Positions 34,045 through 45,257 are shown, numbered from the stretch's first letter. The stretch is DNA of 64,000 nt from Microstegium vimineum (GCA_022036555.1 CM039133.1:11669765-11733764), one strand, 5' to 3'. Notes: generated by a model from the letters alone, not told the origin. Numbers and translations: made by a program.

Positions 34045-34670
34045 CCACTTGGTGCCAATGATTCTTGCTCCTTTGGGATTTTATATTAGTGTCCACACTT
34101 TGTTCCGGGTGAAGTTGTTCAGCTCTTCATGCATGGCGTTCACCCACTCCGGATCTGCATGTGCATCCTCCACACTAGAAGGCTCAACAAAGGAAACAAA
34201 AGAGTGATGTTCAACATAAGAAGCAAGTCTAGATCGAGTTGTTACCCCCCTTATGGACTCCCTATGATGAGGTCTTGTGGATGAGCTTGAAGAATAGGTG
34301 TAGATCTTCTATTAATCACATGGGGAGGAGGTTGTGGTGCATCAAAATCACTAGCTTGAGCCTCGGCTTGATCTTGAGGGATGAAGGTATCTTCTTGTGC
34401 TTCCCTCACTTGTTCTTCATCAATTTGAGGCGTGTGAGGTGGAGAGGGTACTTGATTTGCATCATCTTCAACTTCTTCCACCTCTAGTGGGTTGATTGCA
34501 CCAACGGGCATATTCTTCATAGCCTCCCTCAAGGGTTCATCACCTACATCATCAAGATTCTCATGCTCTTCTTGAGAGCCATTAGTTTCATCAAACTCCA
34601 AGTCATATGTTTCTTCAACTAGGCCGGAGGCTTTGTTAAATACTCGATATGCCTTGGATTTAAGAGATCC
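34045..34670 (-). pseudogene. Copia pol linker between integrase and reverse transcriptase
   Basis: A frame at 34251-34601 encodes the acidic, proline-rich linker (EFDETNGSQEEHEN, then QVPSPPHTPQ) typical between integrase and RT in plant copia elements. The following 200 bases encode the DPEWVNAMHEELN segment. Interrupted by stops, including TAA near 34082. Confidence 0.75.
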
Positions 34671-35310
34671 ATGTGACTACACAACTAATGTGAAGTAGCT
34701 CTAGGACTCTTAAGGTTGACATGAAAGCTTTGGTGGGATGGGTGTTGGCCACTTGCTTGCCGGCTTGACATGCACTACACAACTTGTCCTTCTCAAACAC
34801 CACATCCTTCACACCTCTAACCATCTCCTTCTTGACAAGCTTCTTCAAAGTTGACATTCCCACATGTGCTAATCTTCTATGCCATAGCCAACCCAAAGAG
34901 CTCTTGGAGAATAGACATGTTTGCAAACTAGCTTCATTTGAGATGAAGTCCACTAGGTAGAGAATGTTGTGCCGAAACCCTTTGAATATCAATGATGAAT
35001 CTTCAATCTTGGTCACAACTACCTCATTTGGAGTGAAGAGACATTGGAAACCAAGATCACATAGTTGTCCTACCGATAGCAAGTTGAAGCTCAAAGATTG
35101 TACTAGCAAGACATTTGATATTGATTGATCATTGGAGATTGCCACTTTGCCTAGGCCTTGCACTTTGCCTTTTGAGTTGTCCCCAAAGGTAATCTTGTCT
35201 TGCCCTTCACAATCTTTCTCAAGTGTGGTGAACATCCGGGAGTCACCGGTCATATGTTGAGTGCATCCACTATCAATCACCCAATGACTTCCACCGGTCT
35301 TGTAGTTCAC
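34660..35310 (-). pseudogene. Copia protease and pre-integrase domain, integrase core deleted
   Basis: The protease active site is DSGCTQHM (Asp 13). The pre-integrase zinc-binding region has WHRRLAHVG (142-151) and CSACQAGK (178-185), the HHCC domain. The sequence reaches LELLH (203-207), where integrase catalytic core normally starts, then shifts frame and stops. The next recognisable - strand sequence (KAYRVFNK, near 34650) belongs after the integrase. Roughly the whole DDE core and C-terminal domain are therefore missing at a junction around 34675-34692. Confidence 0.9.
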
Positions 35311-35331
35311 CTACACACAAGAAACTTGAAG

Positions 35332-36612
35332 TTAAGCTTGTTGTTTGGGAACCCACACTTGGCGAGGCCCCATAGCCTTGTCCACCAACTCCTTAGCAAC
35401 CCATAGCACTTTGGGCTTGTTCTTCATCTTAGGACCGAGAAACACAACTAGGGGTCTACCCTTGGAGTCCTTGTTGATGATGAAGTGTGCATCATGAGCA
35501 AAAGGCCTTGTGTGCTTGGGAAAGGTCTTGGGAGGTGGAGTCTTGCATTGGAATTCAAAGTGACCCTCTTGACCACATCCAAAGCACTTTTTGGTCTTGG
35601 GCTTTGGTGTGTCATAGTTGTTCCTCATGGTCTTGTTCTTGTAGTTCTTAGCTTCTATCTTAACCTTGGCCTTCATGATTTGGTTCTCCTTGAACCCAAT
35701 GCCGGATTTGTCGGTCTTCATGATAGTGTTCATCAAGAGCTCACTTTGGAGGTTGTGGCCCTTGGTGAACTTCTCCATTCCACTTGCAAGCTTGATCTTC
35801 TCAACCTTGAGCTTTGCATTCTCTTCTTTGAGCGAGTTGATCAAGGTGATTGCATCTTTGTCATCTTGCTTGGCCGACTTGATGGTGAATGGCTTGTTTG
35901 CCTTAAGGTTGATGAGCTCTTCCTTGAGCTTGGAGTTCTCTTGCCTCATCTTCACATAGTCATCATACTTTTCAGCCTCAACTACCTTCTTGCCCGTGCA
36001 CTTAGCATTTTGCTCACTAGCAACTTCATCAAGCAAGTCCTCACAAGAAATAGCTATATGACACTTAACAACCGGGTTAATAGCAACATGTGTAGCAAGA
36101 TCATTTGTAAGCAATTCGTTAGCTATCACAAGTGTGCCATGTTCATTTCTAACTTGGTTGTAGTCATCTTTTAGCAAGTTGTATCTAGTATGGAGCTCTT
36201 GTGTTGACCTCTCAAGCTTATCATGTTTCTCATTAGCTTGCTTCAGTGAGGTTTTGAGCTCCCTAGTGCTAGATGAGAGAGATTTGTTCTCAAGCTTCAA
36301 ATCATCATTAGCACTAGACAAGTCATCAAGTTTAGCATGCAAGTTATCGTTGGCTTTCTCTAGTGATTCACTTTTAGATTTATACTTCCTAATGAGCTTA
36401 GTGTATTTGTTGCAAATCACAATTAGCTCATCATAGGAAGGTGCCTCAAACTCATCATCACTATCATCACTAGAGCTAGCCTCATCATCATTATCCTCTT
36501 TTTGTACCTTCTTGTCACCTTTAGCCATGAGGCATAGGTGTGTAGAGGATGAGCTCGGAGATGATAGAGGAGGTGGTGGTGGAGTAGATGACCCAATCAC
36601 CAAGGAGGCCAC
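35332..36612 (-). pseudogene. Copia gag, C-terminal block (coiled coil + second zinc knuckle)
   Basis: 426 aa in the same frame as the upstream gag block and the downstream protease. The first 45 residues are Pro/Ser and acidic-rich, then about 250 residues of Lys/Glu/Leu-rich coiled coil, then the zinc knuckle CFGCGQEGHFEFQC (343-356). Such an enlarged gag is characteristic of Sireviruses. It is ended by an in-frame stop at 35332 before the protease frame. Whether a stop there was ancestral (suppressed or shifted) or a decay mutation cannot be told from one copy. Confidence 0.85.
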
Positions 36613-36771
36613 CTTCTCATCTTCACTCTCATCTCTGGAGGAGTCACTTGTGTCTTCAATGTCGGTGAGCCAATCACCAACAATGTAGGCTTTGCCATTC
36701 TTCTTCTTCTTGTGGAAGTTGAAGTTCTTCTTCTTCTTGAATGGCTTGTCATCCTTCTTCTCCTCATCACT

Positions 36772-37746
36772 TTACTCATCTTTGTTGCCCTTGTTGTACT
36801 TGAACTTGTTGTTGAATTTCTTGTTCTTGTACTTGTCTTTCTTCTCTTCGGGGCAAGCATGAGCCAGGTGTCCAAGTTTGCCACAATTGTAGCAATCCAT
36901 CTTGGAGAGAGGCTTTCTTGAAGAGCTTGTGAAGAATTTCTTCTTCTTTGAGTCAAACTTGACTCCATTCTTGTTTAGCCTCTTCAACATCTCTGTTGTC
37001 TTATTCACCATGAGAGCGAGGTCATCATCATCCTCTTCATCACTTGCACTCTCATACACAATTTGCATCTTGTACTTCTCCGAGGAGGATGCCTTGAGTG
37101 CCAAGTCCTTCTTCTCCCCCTTCTCTTTTTCTTTCTTCTTGGAGGAGGAATAAGAGCCACCATCACCAATCTTCATGTACATCTCATGGGCATTGATCTT
37201 GCCCAAGATTTGTGTTGGTGTAGTGGTGGAGAGGTCCCCTTGGTGAAGAACCATGACGATGTGTCCATACTTCTCAATGGGCAAGACACAAAGAATCTTG
37301 CGCACTACATCGGCCAGTGCCATTTGGTTGAGATCGAGCCCATTCAATTCTTCTACAATAATGTTAAGACGTGAGTACATTTCATTTGCATTTTCATTTT
37401 CGTGCATGGAAAAAGAATTGAGCTTAGCCATGACCAAGTGATAGCGTTCCTCACGCTCACTCTTTGTGCCTTCATGAAGAGCACAAATAGTGGTCCACAA
37501 CTCAAATGCGTCTTTGGCATTACGCACTCGGTTGAAGACATCCTTGCAAATGCCACGAAAAAGAATGTTCTTCGCCTTGGCATTGTGCTTATCAAAGTTG
37601 AGGTCCTCCGCGAAGAGAGTGCCTCCCTTTGTGGCAGCATTGAGCACGTCCACGTCAACCGCCTCTAGATAGGATTCCATATGAACTTTCCAATAAGGAA
37701 TGTCGTCTCCATCAAACATGGGAGGTGGTCCATCCCCATGGGACAT
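36772..37746 (-). pseudogene. gag: Copia gag, N-terminal block
   Basis: 324 aa starting MSHGDGPPPMFDGDDIPYWK, a canonical plant copia gag start located 40 nt after the primer binding site. It contains the UBN2-type gag domain and a zinc knuckle CYNCGKLGHLAHAC (285-298), followed by a Lys-rich tail. It ends at a TAA (36772-36774). The same frame continues openly to 36612 and beyond, so this is a single nonsense change rather than the natural end. Confidence 0.9.
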
Positions 37747-37783
37747 CTTGCTCTAGGCGGTGAAGCCTAATTTAGAGCAAACC

Positions 37784-37796
37784 TGCTCTGATACCA
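37784..37796 (-). promoter_or_regulatory. Primer binding site (initiator Met-tRNA type)
   Basis: On the - strand TGGTATCAGAGCA follows the 5' LTR end by two bases, the usual complement to plant initiator tRNA-Met used by copia elements. Confidence 0.9.
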
Positions 37797-37798
37797 AT

Positions 37799-39333
37799 TG
37801 AAAGGATCAAGATGCCCAAGAGGGGGGTGAATTGGGCTCTTTTTAATTTCTAGACAAGAATTAAACCTATAAAGAGCCAATTAACCCCCTAGTGCCTACA
37901 GGTTGTGTGTCCTAGCTAGAAAGCGGTAGCAAGTCAATAGAAAGCGAAAACTTCCTACACAATTCTAGTATGAATTGAAAGACAAGAGCGGAAAGTAATG
38001 CGGTAAGAAAGAGCTAGGGAAAGAGATGTTTGACACGGCGATGTTTTGCCGAGGTATCGAGGAGTCCACACTCCCCCCTAGTCCTCGTTGGAGCACCTCG
38101 AAGGTATAGCTCCCCCTCAATCCCGCGCAAGGGATGAGTGCTCTCTACGGGCTGATTCTTCGCCACTCCGGCTCGGTGAATCGCCCACAACCGATCAAAA
38201 CGTCGATGGAGAAGGGCCGCCGACAATCCTCCGGCGATCACCTTCCTCTAAGCACCACCGGACCGTCTAGATGATGTCGATCACCAAGAGTAACAAGCCT
38301 CGATCTTCGCTTGACTTACTCAAGCTTCACAACTAGAGGATGCACACTTGAACTCTTGGATGAACTAGAGGAGAGGATGGATGGATTCGCGAATCACTCT
38401 CTCACTCTAGGGCTCTTGCTCTCTTCCCAACCTTCTCAACAAACTCAGCAACTCAAATGAGCAAAAGGCCAGGTGGGAAGGCAAGGGTTGGGCTATAAAT
38501 AGCCCTCACACAAAACTGCCTCAGGCTGGAAAAAGCACAGCTTTTAAGTTGGCGACGGACGCTCCGTCGCATGCCCCAACGGCTAGTTCTGCACAAAGCT
38601 TGGGCGACGGACACTCCGTCGCAAGCCCCAATGGCTATCTCTGACAGGATTTCCCAGCGACGGACACTCCATCGGAGGGGCGACGGACGTTCTTCCCAGC
38701 GTCCGACACTATACTCTGGCTCGGGCTGAAAACACCCTCACTGGAAGGTGACGGACGCTCTCCAACGCGACGGAAGGCTGAAAAACATGGCCACTGGTAC
38801 GTCGACGGACGCTGTGGACTCAACCACCCAACGTCCGATGCCTTTGTCCGACGCGACGGACAGCGTCCGACACCTCCGTCAGGAGCGTCCGTCGCCCAGA
38901 AAACAGGCCTCTCAACTTTGTTTTTCGTCGCGATGAATATGGAAGTTGTTCTAGGCTATCTTACGGTCACCATAGGCTTGCTTAGAGCTAAGGAAGTCAA
39001 GTGTGCACCACACCTAAGTCATGAAGCTATCCTAAGTCAAGCTACTAGTCTCAACCCCTCTTAATAGTACGGTCAAAGATCAAAAAGAAGCCCTATCTAT
39101 TTCTAAGTGCCCTTCATCACCTTATGGCACTTAGCCTATCATTCTAGGGTCTTCATCATGTCTCTTTGAAATCCAAAACGATATCCATCTTGGGGGCTAG
39201 GTGACACCCATTGATGCCCATTCATGTTGATCACTATGGCTAGGCTACTCATAACCTCTACAAAACACACGTTAGCCATAATAATCGCTAATTGTCGTTA
39301 ATCACCGAAACCAACTAGGGCCATGATTCTTCA
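37799..39333 (-). repeat. 5' LTR of the copia element, 1535 bp, complete
   Basis: On the - strand it runs from TGAAGAATCATGG at 39333 to '...gatcctttca' at 37799 (TG...CA). A TATA-like box lies in 'gggctataaatagcc' near 38493. It has the same palindromic motif array as the other LTR. It differs from that LTR by scattered substitutions, many C/T or G/A, and a few indels of about 20-45 bp. Confidence 0.93.
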
Positions 39334-39432
39334 AGTACGGTGTCCGCCGTCGGCAGGACCATCGAATCCGGGAACGTAACCGCTTAACGAGCCATGAAAT
39401 CGATGCACACACCCCCTACCTGGCGCGCCAAC
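39334..39432 (-). mobile_element. Ty3/gypsy leader remnant with primer binding site
   Basis: The - strand sequence TGGCGCGCCAGGTAGGGG (39413-39430) directly follows the gypsy LTR and is the usual primer site of a large group of grass gypsy elements. Only 99 bp of internal sequence remain before the copia LTR starts. Confidence 0.85.
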
Positions 39433-39913
39433 TGTCGACGAAATACGCGTCGCAGTCTACCTAGGGGGTACCCCACGGTAGTAGATTGTAGGCGGAGGTG
39501 TGGCGACGGCGATCAAGCGTAACACAGAGGGCGTAGACACGGAGATTTGAACATGTTCGGCCCGGCAAATCACCGTTATACCCTACGTCTTGTGTTTTGG
39601 TGGATGGATTGATGTGAGTATTAGGTTACAAGACCCGTAGATGTAATCTAGGGATTGTAGAGGGATCGTTTTGGAAGGGGTCCCTGCTCGCCTTATATAG
39701 CCGGGGAGTAGGGTTACAGTTTCCATATCCTAACAGATTACAATCGGTCCCTTTAGATAAGGGATCCGAACCTATCTTCCAGGTTTTCTTCTTGGCGAGA
39801 AAGGCTTCTTCGGAGTCCTCGGTCGCGTGCCGCAACGCCTCGCGGGCTTTGCCGTCTACTGGTCGGTAGGCCCATAAGGTCCATGTGGATATGCCGAGGT
39901 AATATCCCCAACA
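39433..39913 (-). repeat. Ty3/gypsy LTR, 481 bp
   Basis: Runs (- strand) from TGTTGGGGATATTACC at 39913 to '...gtatttcgtcgaca' at 39433. TATA box 'ctatataagg' at 39691-39700 on the - strand. The partner LTR and the gypsy body are absent from the window. Confidence 0.88.
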
Positions 39914-40111
39914 GCCTAACAGTGACGCGTGCTGGCAGACCTTTTAGTCCCGGTTGATATTACCAACCAGGGCTAAAGGTGGACCTTTAGTCCCGGTCCA
40001 CGGAGCCAGGACTAAAGGCGGGACTTTTTGTCCCGATTTCCTAGTCCCGGATTCATAACCGGGTCGAAAGACCCTTGAGGCCCGGGATTAAAGGCATGTT
40101 CTGTAGTAGTG
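39914..40111. mobile_element. CACTA-type fragment with TTTAGTCCCGG repeats
   Basis: The right end '...catgttctgtagtagtg' is the complement of CACTACTACAGAACATG. The body carries 'ttagtcccggtt' and 'gggactaaag' repeats in both orientations, typical of a widespread grass family. The left end is not found; it abuts the gypsy LTR. Confidence 0.7.
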
Positions 40112-40255
40112 GAGCTATAATCATCACTACCACCAGAAGTGTTTCGTTATTGTTTTGTTCACTAAACATTTCATTTTCTGAGGTTCACATGTTCTTGGCC
40201 AAATTTTGATTGATATGTATCATAAAATTGAACTTGCTGTTGCATTGGCTGCAGG

Positions 40256-40905
40256 CAGTGGCGGAGCTAGGATTTTTAGCTATGGTGGTCCTTTATATAA
40301 TTTTTTTAACCGTTGTAAATTTAACATGTCAATACACAAGCATATAAATAATAAAACACAATTAAGGAAAAAAAAGGACATATATATAGTCTGTACAGCC
40401 GTACTAGTGTACTATCAATAACTTTGTGCGTTTGCAAGTTGCAAATTGCTGTGAGCCCGTAGCGTTAACTGAATAGCATAGCTTAGCTGTCCCTGTCCTC
40501 ATGTAAAGATGACAGATGTACTCCAATTTAGGACTTAATCAATTGAAATATAGATAGAAAAAGAAATAGGACAGATGTAAAGAAACGATTTTTAGTAAAG
40601 ATGCCATCAGGGATGGATGCGTTGCTAACCTGCTCTGCTCTTCGGTGTTTGGCCGTCGCCCGTCGGCCGCTGAGGGCTCCCGGCGTCGAGTAGAACGTGG
40701 GAGAAGCCGAAGAGACGTCGCATTGATTGGGCCTTTACATTTTGCAGCGTATCTACACTACACAAGCTAACAGGCCAGGCTAACAGGAGCACAGCCGCAC
40801 AGCCCAGCACAGTTTTTGAGAAAAAATATTAATCGCTAATGGATTTAGGGCCAAAACTCAGGGTGGTCCCTGGACCACGGGGACCACCCTATAGCTCCGC
40901 CCCTG
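40256..40905. mobile_element. hAT-type non-autonomous element, 650 bp
   Basis: Ends CAGTGGCGGAGCTAGG and '...ctatagctccgcccctg' are inverted. They are flanked by an exact 8-bp duplication GCTGCAGG (40248-40255 and 40906-40913), diagnostic of hAT. No transposase frame. Confidence 0.95.
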
Positions 40906-40913
40906 GCTGCAGG

Positions 40914-41436
40914 AGCCTGTCAGTGGGAGAACCACAGAACGCCCTTGCCTAGCCCACCACCCTCTCGCTGATGCACCAACGTTGTTAGGGCTTTCAGTTT
41001 TGCTAGTTGTTTTCCAAGGTTATGGCTTTCAGTTTTGCTAGTTGTTATTTGCAGCAACGTGGCCGAAGCTTTCCGGTTCTATCCTGCCAGGCTGCCACAG
41101 CACGGACACTGCAGCCTGCAAAATAATACACAGAATTGTCCATGCTCATTCTGTGGTATCGTAGTCATGTGCATGTAGTAGTATCCACTTGTAGCTCATG
41201 TGCAGAAATTATTACACATGTTATTTCTGAGATGATTTGGAAAAATATTACTATATATCGCTATGCAACTTACAAACTCCTGTGTTTAGGTAGGGCGCAT
41301 ATTACTCCATAAATATGGTTGTACAATATAATAGTTGTGAAGAAACGGGTACTAGTTAGACATCTTCATGTTATTGTGATTAAAGAAACAATAAACCTGG
41401 TGCAAAAAGAAAACCGACCAATTATATAGTCTGGGC
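40914..41436. other. Intergenic upstream of L9
   Basis: A 24-bp string 'ggctttcagttttgctagtt' is tandemly repeated at about 40989 and 41024. From about 41275 the DNA is paralogous to 59210 onward (upstream of L13). Confidence 0.6.
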
Positions 41437-41443
41437 TATAAAT
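41437..41443 (+). promoter_or_regulatory. TATA box of candidate PHAS locus L9
   Basis: TATAAAT in 'gggctataaataccacacc', 95 nt upstream of the L9 site; nearly identical context at L13. Confidence 0.65.
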
Positions 41444-41531
41444 ACCACACCACCAATACCAACTTCTTTATATCATTTTTCTTCAACATTCTGTTTTATG
41501 GGGGTCACAAGTTCTCTATGGAAGTCACTAG

Positions 41532-41900
41532 TAGGACTGGGATGCATCAAGAAATTAGGTTTGAGCTTGCTCAAACACTGTAGTAGCAAAATCAGGGGAC
41601 AAAGGTAGCAAGAGGGGAGAAACACCCCCACATCACTCGTTTTGTCTTCAGTATACAGACTTCATCATCATGCTTGCGATCCTTTCGCTCAAAAGTCCAG
41701 TTGATGATGTACTCCTTGGCTTGTAGTACCGATTGAGCAAGTTCCGGATGTCCTGATACTGACATCCGATGATGCAACAAGACTCGTCGGGTCGGTGTTG
41801 ACGGGTTGACGTGTGGTTTCACACGGACATAAATAGATATGGAATATTTTTGTTCTCATTTTTTATGAAATGATTTTTTTCTCCCGTGGCAAAGCATGGG
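41532..41900 (+). ncRNA. Candidate 21-nt PHAS locus L9 (site 41532-41553)
   Basis: Core TAGGACTGGGATGCATCAAG, 19 of 22 positions matching (mismatches 6, 12, 19), joint best site in the window. It is paralogous over about 700 bp with L13. A tiny frame (Met at 41498) crosses the site in L9 but is frameshifted in L13, arguing against a peptide. Expected cleavage between 41543 and 41544. Confidence 0.55.
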
Positions 41901-42331
41901 TATATTTGCTAGTAACTAAAAAGTGTCACTGGATCGGGGAATGCAAGGTATCCTTATTGAAAAAATTGTCAAATCATTAATTATAACAAATGCCCAAAAC
42001 TAGATAATTTTGTTGCCTCTCTCCAATAATGTGAAACATTTTGTTTTTAAATAACTAAAAAGTGCCAATGGATCGAGGAATGCAATATTTTGTTTCCAAA
42101 CAATTAAAAAAAATCCCACGCATGATTTTGCATGCTCCTACGTGTTTTGGTCCGCCGGCCACTACTGATCAACCACGTGCTAGTTGAGGCTGACCAATGG
42201 CATGCACAAAATACATGCAGTCAAGGAAAATGTGCAAAGGTGTAAAGAAGGCACCAAGTGAGACCTCGAGCGCAATAAATACACGCATACGTGTGGAGTC
42301 GGAGGAAACTTTACCAAGCATTTGTTTATCT
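41901..42331. other. Intergenic tail of the L9 block
   Basis: Repeats 'aactaaaaagtg.ca.tggatcg' at about 41914 and 42053. No gene. Confidence 0.5.
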
Positions 42332-42346
42332 CTTCAGTTGTATTGT

Positions 42347-42484
42347 TTTTGACCGAGAAACTCCAACCTAATTTTTGTAATTTTTTTTATTCCAGACCTT
42401 TAAATGCGCTCCCACAGTGAGTCGAACTCAGACCTGCTGGATGCTACTCAGGTGCTCTAACCACTAGACTAGAGTTCCTTTGAC
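42347..42484 (-). mobile_element. tRNA-derived SINE (Au-like), 138 bp
   Basis: On the - strand it has an A box (TAGTCTAGTGGTTAGAGC) and a B box (GAGTTCGACTC), the internal RNA polymerase III promoter, then 'gggagcgcattt' as in grass Au SINEs and an A-rich segment. Flanked by a 15-bp duplication CTT(C/G)AGTTGTATTGT (42332-42346 and 42485-42499), one mismatch. Confidence 0.85.
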
Positions 42485-42499
42485 CTTGAGTTGTATTGT

Positions 42500-42916
42500 T
42501 AGTATGGACTGATGTCTCTTTTTTTGAGAGATATGAAACAAGCTGATTGAAAAGTCGGCGGGTATAAAAGTCGGTTGATTTCAGCTGATTGAATAGTGTT
42601 TTTTGAGAGGGAATAAGCTGAAACAAGCTGCAAGTAGTTCAGGCGAACAAAGTTGAACTATACCCTTATGTCAAAAATTATTTTATAACGAAGAAAATAA
42701 TTTCACATTTAATCTAGAAGTGTAAAAACTTATATCCCGATGATTAAAGGAAGTAATTTAAACAAAAAGTGATATTTTACATAAAAATTTAAATAAGACA
42801 AGTGACCAAATTTGATATAGAAAAGGTCAAATAAACTATAATTTGGAATGAAGTTAAGTTAATATCACGTTAGTAGCATAAGGTTGTTGGCTGTGGCCAT
42901 GTGTGGTGGTAACTAT
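42500..42916. other. Intergenic, no gene seen
   Basis: AT-rich, no recognisable feature. Confidence 0.5.
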
Positions 42917-44076
42917 CACTACCGGACTTTCGGTATTTGGCACTCGGCAAAGCCCTGTATAAACTTGGCCTTTGCCGAGTGCCACCCTCAGCAAATGATA
43001 TTTGTTAAAGCAAAGGTCGGCAAAACAGTCTTTACCGAGTCTCTTTTGTTGCGTTTGCTGAGTGTCTGACACTTGATAAAGTTCAAACCGAAAAAACAGA
43101 AAAAATAGGGAATTTTTTCAACCGAGGGAGGGCCCCACTGCCCCGCTCTCCCGCTTAGTTAATCAGCAAGTCACAGCATTTTTCGCGCAAAATTCATGGG
43201 TTAGCGGCGGGCGAGATTCGAACTCATTTTTCGCGCAAAATTCACAGGTTAGCGGCGGGCGAGATTCGAACCCATGGCCTCTCCCTCGCGCGCCCCACAT
43301 ATTACAATAAGTCGAGTGTAAATTGCTTGTTTGAGATTCTAAATGAATTCAAATCAGAAAGTTTTGCAACTACAAAGTTTCATTAAGTTTCGTGATCAAC
43401 ACTTTTTGTTTAGAAAGATTTTCCATCTGAGGTCATTTACAAAATTTGAATTTCAAATTTCTGAAATTCAAACGCAGGTTTACATGTCAAGATCATCTCA
43501 ATTGAAAAAGTTGTCAACTATAATATTTCATAAGTTTTTATATCTAAAAAGTTTTTTTGGTTGTTTTTCATCCGAGGTCATTTGAAAATTTTGAATTTTT
43601 AAACTTTTGAAATTCAAATGTTGTTTGATGATAAGATGATTTTGAATCAAAAAGTTTCTTACTACAAAGTTTCATAACTTTTTAAGGTATACAAAATTTA
43701 GTTGGGTTGTTTGCTCATCTGTTCATATGACATGGTCATTCTAACATTGTTCACAAATCTTATATATCTATCTTGTAGTTTCATAAATTACAAGAGAAAT
43801 TTGTAAGATTTATGAACAACTTTACTTTTACTTGTCATATCACAAAAGACCAAAACAAAAATTGTACATTTTGTTAAGTTATAAAACTTTGTAGTTGAAA
43901 ATATTTTCAATTGAATTAATTTACAACTTTTTTGCCGTGTTTTTTTACACTCGATAAAGAAACTCTTTGCCGAGTATTAAAAAAGCACTCGGTCGGCAAA
44001 GAAGCTCTTTGCCAAGTGTCTTAAAAAAAACACGTGACAAACCACTTGGCACTCGAAAAAGCACCGGATTATAGTG
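42917..44076. mobile_element. Non-autonomous CACTA element, about 1.16 kb
   Basis: Left end CACTACCGGACTTTCGG; right end '...gcaccggattatagtg', an imperfect inverted copy. Subterminal 'cactcggcaaag / tttgccgagtg' repeats at both sides. Flanking triplets (tat / gtg) do not match, so one edge may be altered. An internal direct duplication of about 55 bp ('ttagcggcgggcgagattcg' at 43200 and 43249). The centre is the AT-rich core shared with 6206-7248 and 21858-22770. Confidence 0.82.
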
Positions 44077-44303
44077 GTGTAACTTTATTAATAAATGGTT
44101 GTCGAGAATGACTTAAATTTAACTGTATTTGCAACAATATCTAAACTTTCGTCACCTAAAATAGTGCCTAAATTTTGACTAAATTAAGGTGTACCCTGTT
44201 TGCCTGGTCAACATAATGAAACAGAGTCAAGATCCCATACCGTACCATGTGCCTAAATGAGTTAGTACTCGAAAATCAATGAAGGACGAACAAATAAAGG
44301 TGT
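44077..44303. other. Intergenic upstream of L10
   Basis: No gene. 'atcaatgaaggacgaacaaa' near 44276 is paralogous to 63860, which places it in the array unit leading into L10. Confidence 0.55.
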
Positions 44304-44764
44304 TATACTATACATACAAGGAAAAAGTCTACTTAATCCCCTGAATTATTGGGAGGTGTCTAACGTAGGCCCCCAACTATAAAACCGGGTAACGAACACC
44401 TTAAACTTTGGCAAACCAGTCAACTAACCCCCTGGAGCGGTTTGGGAGGGTGGTTTTGCTGACGTGGTGTCTAGCGTGTCAACGGTTTGACACGGTGGCG
44501 AAGACCTGTCTCAGTCAGGGTCACTGACCGGTGGGCCCCACCTGTCAGGACGCACCCTGAAATACTCCGTCTCCTTCAGCCGCGTGCGTGCGAGCGCCGC
44601 CGTGCACTCCAGGCACTTGCGCCCCTCCGGCATGGAGCCGCTCAACTGGCCGGCAGCAGCAGCGCGGGGCCGACCCTCCCCTGCGTCGACATCGCCGTCC
44701 TCCTCCTCCTCATCATCATCATACTCGTCCTCGTCGTCACAGGACTGGAGGACGGAGCCGCTGG

Positions 44765-44988
44765 CACTACTGGAAACTTGAAATTCCCTGACCAAAGTCA
44801 GGCAAAACTGGAATTACCCTGTCGAGCCAGCCCTGACGGTATTTTTAATTTCCCTGACGGTAAGTGCACCGTAAGAAATTTTATAGCGATGTTTTTATTT
44901 ATTATGATGATACGCACATTTTCATGAAGATATTTTTATTTTCCCTAACGGTAGTGCACCGTAAGGGAATTTCAAGTTTCCAGTAGTG
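44765..44988. mobile_element. CACTA MITE, family 'CACTACTGGAAAC', copy 2 (224 bp), nested
   Basis: Perfect inverted ends (CACTACTGGAAACTTGAAAT / complement). Flanking triplet TGG on both sides (44762-44764 and 44989-44991). Inserted inside the Pack-MULE interior, hence younger than it. Confidence 0.95.
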
Positions 44989-45257
44989 TGGTCTCGGCGA
45001 AGGTCACCGCGGGCTGGTGGTGGCGGCGCTTCAGCTCCCTCTCCTACCTCGACGAAGACGACGCGACGGCCCGCGCCAAGGCCAAGGCTCCGCTCGTCAT
45101 CCCTCAGCCGCCGCCGCTCGCCTCTGCTTCGCCTCTGCTACGCAGCCGCGCTAGCAAGTCGCTGTCGGCCTTGCCGCAAGCCACGGCCAGTCAACAGTCG
45201 TGCCGGCTGACGCCAAGGCTGCAGCCAGTCGCTTTGCCTCGGAAGCGGTGCTGGTCC

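Larger units (their letters stand above)
27024..39333 (-). mobile_element. Ty1/copia (Sirevirus-like) retrotransposon, 12.3 kb, defective
   Basis: The order on the - strand is 5' LTR (37799-39333), primer binding site, gag (two blocks), protease, pre-integrase, [integrase core missing], reverse transcriptase, RNase H, a long accessory region, polypurine tract and a truncated 3' LTR (27024-28174). Very large gag with coiled coil, two zinc knuckles and an extra region after pol point to the Sirevirus-like lineage (family knowledge). Frames are broken by nonsense changes in gag and upstream of reverse transcriptase. It is non-autonomous. The right flank is gypsy sequence; the left flank is unrelated. 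Confidence 0.93.

Noticed and set aside
41498..41606. Small peptide frame crossing the L9 miR2118-like site
   Set aside because: In the close paralogue L13 small indels break the frame, so the conserved thing is the nucleotide site, not a peptide.
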